Assembly (NCBI GenBank): GCA_933207985.1
Contig: OW240915.1
Span: forward strand, 117,822,880-117,886,879
DNA: 64,000 bases
Direction of reading: 5' to 3'
Source of the DNA: Pelobates cultripes
Taxonomy: Eukaryota > Chordata > Amphibia > Anura > Pelobatidae
Shown: one piece after another, positions 56,320-64,000 of the stretch
Numbering within the stretch: position 1 is the stretch's first letter
Layout of the letters: each line of letters opens with the position of its first letter
Notes under the pieces: generated by a model
Database searches by the model: none
The model's input: only the letters and a program-made list of their open reading frames with translations
Told to the model about the DNA's origin: nothing
Translations under genes and position numbers: made by a program

Positions 56320-56440
56320 AAACACACACAGACAGACACACACACACACACACACCATGACACAGAGGCCATGACACAGAGGCCATGACACATGACACAG
56401 ACACACACTTGACACAGACAGACACACACACCATGACACC
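56320..56440. repeat. CA/GACACA microsatellite
   Basis: (CA)n and CCATGACACAGAGG units. Confidence 0.8.
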
Positions 56441-56445
56441 ATGAC

Positions 56446-57480
56446 GGGGGGGCCTAGCCAGCATGGTCGATGGACATGTCTGAGGTGTGCTCCACAAACA
56501 ATCTGCTTATTCCGCAAATAAAAACCGAGGGGATACCTCCAAAACTTGCTTAAACAGTGCATCATATGCTACTACTAGCTGGGGAACCCTCTGAATCTAT
56601 TTTGGGGGTTACACTCTTCAACCCGCGGCAAGATGCAGCCTTTGCGGCCTACTCACAAGGCAGGTCCCACTGAGGGAGGAAACTGACGATCTTCCAGCCT
56701 GGGACTGCTGAGGTGCTCCAGCTAACCCTCCCCCACCCCATTTCCCCGTCTCCTTTCCCCGCCCCGCTCCCCCTCTGGACTGGCGGGGGATATCCCACTG
56801 GGAAACAAAAGATCATGCATTTATGGCATTACCAAGACAATTTGAGTAGTTCCAACAACTCTTGGGATACTGGCAACATGTCCGGAGTGACCCTGAAGTT
56901 AACAGACGAACTGGGAAGCCAAATTCGACAAGATCTGTAAGGCGTTCTGGTCTCAAATTGAATCCAGATCGGCACAGAAGCAACTGCCCGCCACCCCAGA
57001 CTTATGAGGGGAGCTTATGACAGACGACTCTGCAACATGGCTGGCATCTGTACCGGAGACAAATATGGCACAAAGACCCCACCATTCGGCAACCCCTGCC
57101 GCACATGTGGACAACGCTGTTGTTTTGAATCCTTGCCCTTCTTCTGAGCCGGGAGTTTGCCTGGAGGTTCCACTCCACCACCGTCCATACACCTGGGGGG
57201 ACGTCCAAGATCTGGAAAAACCTCAGGCCCACGATCCTGATGAAGGGATCAATGGACAAGTGTTAAGGGCTCCCATCAAGGCCTCAGGCCGAAGACACGT
57301 GGTACACTGACGACACAAATCCACAGGTGGCTGGCATGCCGCGTGGTGGGTTACACGGCGACAAGGCCCTGGCACACTACTTCCAACCACCGTGCAGATC
57401 CACTGTTACGCTTGAGGCTGGTGGTGCATTCCCCAACAGCCCGACGGACTGGCCTCCCGCAGAGGAAGCACCATCTCACC
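56446..57480 (+). mobile_element. L1-like 5' end (tentative)
   Basis: Begins GGGGGGCCTAGCCAGCATGG, a sequence resembling the L1 5' terminus at 7198. Short open frames (56713-56940 and 57017-57310) are not recognisable. The assignment depends on the terminus and orientation only. Confidence 0.35.
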
Positions 57481-58380
57481 CTCAGTAGTAGGGTTAATGT
57501 AATTATCACAACGATAAAACAAGTGAAAAAAGGCGCTTATAATAGTGACTATAACCTTATTACATAAAGCAGCTCATAACACAACAATAAAATCCAAACA
57601 AAAAAATAAGTGCGCTGAATATTTATAAAGTGCAAATATAACTCACTGTATCAATAAAGTGAGATAGTGAAAACAATTTATACCACTTTAGTGCAAAAAT
57701 ACAAGTGCTACATCCAAACACTTATAACACTCTTTATCAGTGCAACATGAAAAATTCTTAATACCAAGATTGTAAAGTGGCCTAGTGTATTAAAAGACCA
57801 AATATGGTACACTTACTAAAATCATATGCTTGAAGTAACCCTTGGTTTCAAATGGTGTTACATAAAAAGAAATACAATACAAACATATATAGTGAAGTAT
57901 TGCTATTTAAAAATAATACGACGTGTGTGTAAAAATTTCACTCACAAGCAGAGAGCAGATGAGCCTGATCTACTTCTGACAGCTCCAAATGCAGAAATAT
58001 CCACTGCAGCCAATAAAGTAAAACAATTTATTTCCACAGTTTAAAAACAAAGCATTCATTCACATATTCTGGATCCCTGTAAAAGACTGTCCTTTTGTGG
58101 GTTCGTGCATCCGCCGACTAAAATCAGTCCGTGCACCCTCATGATCGGCAAAGTCCACAGGATACTTCCGGGAAGCGTGGCGTACGTGATGACGTCACAT
58201 AGCCAATCAGATAACGCATTTCGCCAAGAGGTCGGCTTCTTCAGATCTGACTCACTCCTGTCATAGCAGTCTTTTTATACCGCCCATCAGGGCATGATTT
58301 ATTACACAGTCCTTTCTGTGTGATTATTTTAGCAGGCGGATGCACAAACCCACAAAAGGATAGTCTTTCACAAAATGTTG
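57480..58380. mobile_element. Hammerhead-bearing repeat, probably Penelope-like
   Basis: 58077-58130 (AAAGACTGTCCTTTTGTGGG, CATCCGCC) is inverted at 58330-58378 around a hammerhead motif at 58207-58250, giving a ~300-bp fold-back. The AT-rich part left of it (57480-58070) is probably the same repeat. Confidence 0.55.
58207..58250 (-). ncRNA. Hammerhead ribozyme motif, degenerate
   Basis: On the minus strand: stem I TCAGAT, core CTGAAGA, a stem II region with GCC/GGC, GAAA, T-GC-GTT, and stem I partner ATCTGA. The stem I match is perfect and the core agrees with CUGANGA...GAAA. The stem II junction has an extra A and the triplet is GTT, so it is probably weak or dead. Confidence 0.55.
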
Positions 58381-59054
58381 AGGGTCAAAACAGGAACAGG
58401 CAGAGCTGTGGTTTTATTGTTCTTATATACATATTTTTACAAAATGTTACCACCAACAGGGTTTTGTGGAACAGCCAATCAAACACGTAATATACAGTAA
58501 AACGCTCCCATTCATTCCCACAAAATCCTCCCCTCTGTCTGTGATATAATTACTGAACACAATGGGCTAATGTAATTATCACAGGCAGGAAAAATATACT
58601 TTTTACATATTTACTATAACTTTAAAACTATACATCCAATCTTCATAAAAAATCATCTTCATATTCTTACTCAGCATACTTCAAATATAAACACTCTCAA
58701 AAATAATACAAATGAGGACATGCTGTGAGGCACATCGCCCCTAATTGCTGCATATTTTTCTATTCGTGTATACTCAATCCTAGTGTTTTATGTAGCTTAG
58801 CTTAGGGGATTGCTTTTGCACAGCCTACTCCAACCTATTGGACATTTTAAGTAAATCTAGGTTGTACCAGATATTAACCATATATTGTATACTCACAACA
58901 CTCACAAAAATCATACAAATCCCTCCAGTAATTAAAAAGTTAGATGGAAGTCCTTTGTCGGTCTATTTTACACTGAAATGACCCATTCGAATGTGCGTTC
59001 GAATCGCCAAACGGGACTTAGTCTCTGTGGCTGAAAACTCAGTGGAGGAGAAGG

Positions 59055-60551
59055 CAGGGCCGCCACCTGAAATTTGGGGGCCCCTGAATAAGCACAAGGT
59101 CTGGGCCCCCCCCCGCCCGGTCCACCCAAAGGACTCCTACTTAGTCCGCTGACAATGATGCAGGACTGAATGTGGTGTATATAGTGGAAGTGAATTAGAA
59201 TGTGTGTAATGGATGAAGTGTTTCTGTGTATATTAGATACTGTTTGTGCAGTGAATGCAGAGTGTGTGTTTGTGTAGCGGATGCAGTGTGTATAGTGAAC
59301 GCAGAGTGTGTTTGAGTAGTGGATGCAGGGTTTGTGTACTAGATGCAATGTGTTTAGTGGATGCAGTGGATGTAGTGTGTGTATTAGATGCAGTGTCTCT
59401 GTATAGTGAATGCAGAGTGTTTGAATGTATGGTGGATGTAGTGTGTGTACTGTGAATACAGGATGTTTGTGTAGTGGATGCTGTGTGTGTATAGTTAATG
59501 CAGTGTGTGTGTCAGTGGAGTGGATGCGGAGTGTGTGTCAGTGGTGTGTGTCAGTGGAGTGGATGCGGAGTGTGTGTCAGTGGAGTGGATGCGGAGTGTG
59601 TGTCAGTGGAGTGGATGCGGAGTGTGTGTCAGTGGAGTGGATGCGGAGTGTGTGTCAGTGGAGTGGATGCGGAGTGTGTGTCAGTGGAGAGGATGTGTGT
59701 CAGTGGAGTGGATGTGGAGTGTGTGTCAGTGGAGTGGATGCAGTGGAGTGTGTCAGTGTGTGTGTGTGCAGAGTGGAGTGTGTGTGTGTCAGTGGAGTGG
59801 ATGCGAGTGTGTGTCAGTGTAGTGTCATGCAGAGTGTGTGTCAGTGTGAGTGGAGTGGATGCGGAGTGTGTGTCAGTGGAGTGGATGCAGAGTGGAGTGG
59901 ATGTGTGTCAGTGGAGTGGATGCAGAGTGTGTGTCAGTGGAGTGGATGCAGAGTGTGTGTCAGTGGAGTGTATGCAGTGTGTGTGTCAGTGTAGTGGATG
60001 CAGAGTGTGTGTCAGTGGAGTGGATGCAGAGTGTGTGTCAGTGGAGTGGATGCAGAGTGTGTGTCAGTGGAGTGGATGCAGAGTGTGTGTCAGTGGAGTG
60101 GATGCAGAGAGTGTGTGTTTACTAGTGTATGCATATAATGTAATGAAAGATATTTCCCCTCCCTGTTTCTTACCTGGTTCAGGGAGGGGGAAAAATTCCA
60201 TCCCTGGTGGTCCGGTGGCATGGTGGGGCAGTGGGGGCCCAGCAGATTGCAGGAGCACTGTACAGATCTTCCCTCTCTCTAATGCCCGCGAGCGTGGTCT
60301 GCGTAACCCGTGGCAACGCTCTAATGGCCGCACGTCTCGCGGGAGTTAGAGAGAGGGAAGATCTGTCAAGTGTTCCTGCAGTCCGCTGGGCCCCCTCTGC
60401 AAATAAAGGGAGCCGGTGGGGCCCGCGATCATCGCTATATATATGTGCCGAGAGTAATTGTGGGGCCTAGGACTGCCAAAGAAGTCCGGGCCCCCCAGGA
60501 CCGCTGGGCCCGTGACAGCCGTCATGGTTGTCACCCCCTGATGGCGGCCTG
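59055..60551. mobile_element. hAT element carrying a 27-bp minisatellite
   Basis: Inverted ends CAGGGCCGCCACCTGA (59055) and, on the other strand, CAGGCCGCCATCAGGG (60551) are flanked by a perfect 8-bp duplication GGAGAAGG (59047-59054, 60552-60559). No transposase is present. A near-palindromic pair AGATCTTCCCTCTCTCTAA/TTAGAGAGAGGGAAGATCT occurs at 60265 and 60347. Confidence 0.93.
59200..60118 (+). repeat. Minisatellite, ~26-27-bp unit
   Basis: GTGTGTGTCAGTGGAGTGGATGCGGA is repeated about 20 times from 59505 to 60115, in two variants (GCGGA then GCAGA), preceded by degenerate GTAGTGGATGCAG units. The array gives long spurious + strand frames in all three phases. Confidence 0.95.
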
Positions 60552-61124
60552 GGAGAAGGTAAGGGTCATCGGTGTTCGTTGAAATGTGTAGCCGACTTCA
60601 GTTCCATGAATTTGGCTGCACACACCGCTGACTGCATTTGAATGAATTAAGATGGCCGCCATCACGTGTTGGTTTGTACGAACGGCGGCCACCCAGCGGT
60701 CGGCAATTTACCTACAGCAGCCTCCCAGCCTGGGAGGTAAATTAGCCGCACGCTTCCACTTCATGGTGGTCCTCCTGTGTAATACTTGTTCAGTAAGCTC
60801 CATTTACTGAACCAAGTGGGAAAAAGCGATGCACACAGGATTTTAACAGTCTGGGGACACTGGGGGCATTGTCCCAAAACAGTCTGGGGATACCGTCTTA
60901 AAGGGGCATTGTCCCAAACAAGTCTCAATATGCCTACAGACGGTTTTTAAAGGGCCATACACCCCATGACCATAATCACAGGGCAAGAGGCTGGTAAGCA
61001 GGCCTCTCCAGGACCAAGTCGCGAAGGTCACTTTGTCACACCTACTGCCTAGTCTTAATACCAGTGGCCTGCTCTTCTGAGTTTACTTTCAGCAAGTTAA
61101 AAAACTAAGCATACGGTTGATAAT

Positions 61125-61790
61125 TGTAGATTATACTAGCTTTAGTGTTACCATAATATTAATTTTATTAATAACAGGAGGCGAATAGTTGCTTAAGCCT
61201 CTCTTTACTAGAACTCCACAGCAGCACATTAACATAGAGAGAAAAACGCCAGTCACAAAAAAGTAAGGAATCCATAAAAGGCTCCTCCCAACCAACGATT
61301 TCCTCTTTCACACTGCGACAAAATAAAGTACACAAACAATACACCAATAATAAAAATAACAGGAGAAACAAACATAATAATACGATGAATGCCATCCGAA
61401 ATTGAAAACGTGGAACCAGTGGATGGAAACTTGACCTTTATCCTGAAGAATACCCGGATCTAAGGACTGTAGCCTAACCATTAAACTGAAATGAGATAAA
61501 CAGAGTTGAAAACACAGATTAGTGAATAAAATGTGAATCCCCATCATCAAATACTGACAGTACAATATCCCAGATAAAGCACCCAACTCCGCTAAGAACA
61601 ATACCAGACCTATCTACCCTAGCCCAGGAGACCAGGCGAATAAACAGTAGGTCAGTCAAAACTAACAAACAAACAAGGGGAGGGAGAAACTGGGAGGGAA
61701 ATATTCGCCTCCTGTCATTAATAAAATTAAGATTACATTTACACTAAAACTAGTATAATCTACAATTTTATAACATGACAGGAGGCTTCA
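61125..61790. repeat. DIRS terminal inverted/internal complementary repeats
   Basis: TAGATTATACTAGCTTTAGTG at 61127 and the block containing CAGGAGGCGAATA at 61176 are matched in reverse complement at 61690-61770. A second CAGGAGGCTTCATATTTGCTG copy lies at 61778. About 500 bases without coding separate them. Confidence 0.75.
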
Positions 61791-61834
61791 TATTTGCTGT
61801 TTTATCGCTCCAACAGCAAAGCAAAAGAAGCATG

Positions 61835-62745
61835 ATACGACGGTCTAAAATAGAATTGGCGAAAGGTATCCTCTCAGGACCAATCAGCTGAACGCATGAT
61901 GTCCTGAAGGGAAGTGCCGGCCATGAAAGCTCCAGAAGCTGCCGCGCCTCTAACCGTATGTGCTCCGAAATTCGAATTCATCCCCGCCAAACCCAATAAC
62001 CATCTTATCCATCGTGCCAGAGTAAGCGACGAGACTGGTCTGTGGGGTCTGACGTAAGAAATCAACAACTCACCGGAATGCGAAGAGTGAAGTGGGGCGG
62101 TAATCGCCACATAACGAGCCAGAACCTTCACTACACAGAGCTTAAGAGAGTCACTGAAATAAGTGTAAAAAATAGCCGTCAAATCCGACTTGGTACGTCT
62201 AGACACCCTGAAGGTGACCCCTTCCAGGGAGAAAGAAAAAGCGTTGACATTGAAGGCCGGACATCAGAAACACGTCGAAATGAGATAAGACACAGCAAGA
62301 GGTCAAATTTAGCAGAAAGTTGACAAAGGGAAAGGTCCTGATTTTCAGGCCAATCTAGGAGGAACAACAAAACCACACGTACATCCCAGAGGGAGGAATA
62401 CCTGGACAGCGGCGGTTGCGCTAGCCTCATACCACGAAGAAGTCTGCAGACTAGCGGATCCTGGCCAATGGGTACACCTCTAAGTGGAACATGTGCCGCC
62501 TAAATAGCCGATCTCGCCACATTAACCGAACGATAAGTTCGTCCCAGGTCAAACAGGTGAGATAGAGAATTCAGCACTCTGGTTACTGGGCCCATAAGGG
62601 ATCGGTATCCCGTTCCAGACACCAACGCTGATAGGTAGCACTTTCTAGTCCCGGGGGCCCAGGAATCCCAGAGGAGGTCTTTAGCCGACTGCGATAGCGC
62701 CTCGACATTCCAGGTTCCCCTGAAAGAGTCCAGGCCACCAAGCAC
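61835..62745 (-). pseudogene. DIRS tyrosine recombinase
   Basis: Minus-strand 62745-62500 encodes the N-terminal core-binding part (LWDSWAPGTRKCYLSALVSG, LSHLFDLGRTY). 62430-62180 holds a frame with LLFLLDWPENQDLSL. 62206-61874 encodes the catalytic half: LKLCVVKVLARYV, SSLTLARWIRWLL, and AHTVRGAAASGAFMAG with the catalytic His-x-x-Arg. Then comes DIMRSADWS, a TGA stop at 61874-61876 (probably from a CpG Arg codon), and TFRQFYFRPSYH with the candidate nucleophile Tyr. Because of that stop and the frame breaks the copy is inactive, though it is little decayed. Confidence 0.85.
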
Positions 62746-62938
62746 AGGAGGCCGTCCCTCACTAGGAGGTGGGGATTGCCCCGTGTGTCCGAGAGGAGCT
62801 TCGGAGGGGACGGCAGGAGAAGAGGATCCCAGTGGGAGAGGTCAAGGAGCTCCAGAAACCAAGCTTGACTCTGCCACAGAGGAGTCAGCCACACCAAAGA
62901 CGCACGCTGACGTTGAACTTGCAGCAATACCCTGGGAA

Positions 62939-63400
62939 TCATAGCGAACGGAGGAAACACATAAGCTCCCCGTGAAGGCCACACTTGAAGAAAAGCGTCC
63001 ACGGATCCGGGAGCCAGCTGAAGTAAGTCTGTACTTGAAAGTTCGTCCTGGAGGCAAACCGGTCCACCATGAACAGGCCCCTCTGGTCCTTGAGCGCGAG
63101 GAAGATGGTCCGAAGAAGTTTCCAATCGCTGGCGTCCCTCCAATGTCTGGAGAACCAATCCGCTGTCAGGTTCGACTCTCCCGGTAGATATTCTGCCTGG
63201 AGAGTGATGTTGCGTTGAAAGCAGAAACTGTAGATCTCCTTCGTCACCTCTGAGAGCACACGCGAATGAGCGCCCTGTATTGTACCGCCAAGACATTGGT
63301 AATCCGGAGGAGGACACAGCAGTCCGACAGGTGATTTGCCAGACTCCGAATCGCAAACAAACCCACAATCAGTTCCATGCAGTTGATGTAGAACTCAGAT
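62939..63400 (-). pseudogene. DIRS RNase H end and methyltransferase-like region
   Basis: Minus-strand 63259-62939 encodes EYLPGESNLTADWFSRHWRD (end of RNase H), then MVDRFASRTNFQVQTYFSWL and PDPW, the start of the DNA-methyltransferase-like region typical of DIRS1 elements. Upstream, 63368-63260 in another frame is RNase H. The frame changes several times. Confidence 0.8.
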
Positions 63401-63549
63401 TCCTTCTCCGACCACGGACCCCCCGTGGAGCTGGTTGTGCAGTTGGCACCCCATCCCCAAAGACTTGCATCCGACTAACACAAAATCTGGAGTCGGGCCG
63501 AAAATCGCTTTGCCATTCCAGGCTGACATATGCAGGAGCCACCAGCGTG

Positions 63550-64000
63550 TTTAGTCTTCACGTCTGGAGAAAGGGGAATCATCTGGTCGTAGGAGGGTCT
63601 CCTGCGTAGAAAATGAGCCTTCGGTCGCTGCATGGCCCTGTAGTGAAGTGGGCCTGGAAAAATCGCTTGGTTCGAGGCCGAGAGCCAACATTCGCAGTGG
63701 GATCCGGTCCTGACGTAGGATCCTCCGTATTTCTTTCCAAATGGTCGCTATCTTGGGTAGAGGCAGACCAAGGACACATTCTGGCCGATTTCTCCAAACT
63801 GTCCATGAACCCCAGGTGTTCGAATAAGGAGACTGCAAAGCGTGTCTGACACTTCAGCCTGGATGGCTCCTCGTAGAAGATCAACAAGTCGTCCAGGTAT
63901 AGGATGCAACGGACGCCCTCTGATCGGAGCCGAGCGATCACCAGCTTCAGAAGCTTGGTGAAGCACCACAGAGACGAGCTGAGGCCGAAGGGAAGACAAA
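63550..64000 (-). pseudogene. DIRS reverse transcriptase palm, partial at window edge
   Basis: Minus-strand 63941-63579 encodes IARLRSEGVRCILYLDDLLI with the catalytic YLDD box (near 63890), then AVSLFEHLGFMDSLEKSA, the motif that follows YxDD in this RT class. The N-terminal fingers lie beyond 64000. Frames shift toward RNase H near 63600. Confidence 0.85.

Larger units (their letters stand above)
58385..61040 (-). mobile_element. Antisense LTR (46.6-kb family) split by a hAT element
   Basis: Minus-strand reading from 61040 (TGTGACAAAGTGACC) follows the solo LTR at 46606-48015: CCTGGAGAGGCCTGC, TGCCCTGTGATTATGG, TTTAAGACGG, CTCCCAGGCTGGGAGG, GCGGCGGCC-like blocks and CAGCGGT. After the nested hAT it continues at 59046-58385 with GGGACTTAG, GACCGACAAAGGAC, ATTTTCACAGAG-type blocks and TTTGACCCTCAACA. 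The 3' end is lost near 58380. Confidence 0.75.
61120..64000 (-). mobile_element. DIRS1-like tyrosine-recombinase retrotransposon, antisense, cut by the window edge
   Basis: Minus-strand coding from the right edge leftward reads RT, RNase H/methyltransferase-like region, then tyrosine recombinase, with no integrase or protease: the DIRS order. At its 3' end (left), AATTTTATTAATAACAGGAGGCGAATAGTT (about 61150-61185) is repeated inverted at 61695-61760, as expected for DIRS terminal and internal complementary regions. Gag and the RT N-terminus lie outside the window. Confidence 0.88.

Noticed and set aside
59425..60349. Long plus-strand frames of 189-283 codons rich in Val, Ser, Cys and Trp
   Set aside because: They are open in all three phases of a 27-bp minisatellite, so they reflect repeat composition, not coding.

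Overview
The window is a piece of a large vertebrate genome, most likely an anuran amphibian (frog or toad). Three observations support this. There is one clearly spliced host exon, an internal exon of aromatic L-amino-acid decarboxylase (DDC) at 51389-51523 with proper splice sites. Everything else is a dense, nested layer of transposable elements of the kinds typical of frog genomes: L1-clade LINEs, DIRS/Ngaro tyrosine-recombinase elements, Ty3/gypsy elements, a tandem-repeat LTR family, Tc1/mariner, many hAT elements, TTAA-target MITEs and Penelope-like hammerhead repeats. Finally, the AT-rich spacer, (CA)n/(TG)n tracts and a 100-N scaffold gap (34097-34196) fit a draft vertebrate assembly. 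I see no bacterial-style operon, CRISPR array or functional tRNA.

Layout. 1-4.25 kb: two sense L1 3' ends, the first split by a hAT element that landed in a TG microsatellite. 4.27-7.12 kb: a decayed hAT-like composite with a transposase N-terminal remnant, a large palindromic MITE and a C-rich minisatellite. 7.2-8.7 kb: an L1 5' end with a broken ORF1. 8.7-16.8 kb: an antisense L1 interrupted by two solo LTRs, a hAT element and a chromodomain-type Ty3/gypsy element. 17.5-22.2 kb: more antisense L1, with a TG-rich hAT element inside. 23.16-27.88 kb: an intact, recent LTR retrotransposon with two 1221-bp LTRs, a perfect 5-bp target-site duplication and a single unusual 758-codon ORF with no recognisable gag-pol. 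28-31.7 kb: mostly single-copy-looking sequence with two short MITEs and one possible conserved non-coding element.

31.78-35.59 kb and 35.76-38.90 kb: two large hAT elements with near-perfect 8-bp duplications, each filled with tandem arrays that change orientation; the first also carries two pieces of 18S rRNA. 39.9-42.6 kb: a Ngaro-like element with gag, RT/RNase H and recombinase remnants, interrupted by an LTR piece and a hairpin MITE. 42.6-44.7 kb: hAT transposase, a rearranged gypsy fragment and a 90-bp tandem repeat. 44.88-46.44 kb: Tc1 element. 46.6-49.1 kb: two LTRs. 50.2-51.3 kb: second Tc1-like element, followed by the DDC exon. 52.1-55.6 kb: a giant inverted repeat with a hammerhead-ribozyme motif in each arm. 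56-58.4 kb: MITE, L1 5' end and a third hammerhead motif. 58.4-61.0 kb: antisense LTR split by a hAT carrying a minisatellite. 61.1-64 kb: antisense DIRS1-like element running off the right edge.

The DDC exon shows that the right half of the window at least lies inside or beside the DDC transcription unit on the + strand. The flanking DDC exons were not found, so its introns would be long (more than 12 kb downstream). Only the 4.7-kb LTR element looks structurally intact; nearly every other coding remnant carries stops, frameshifts or deletions.
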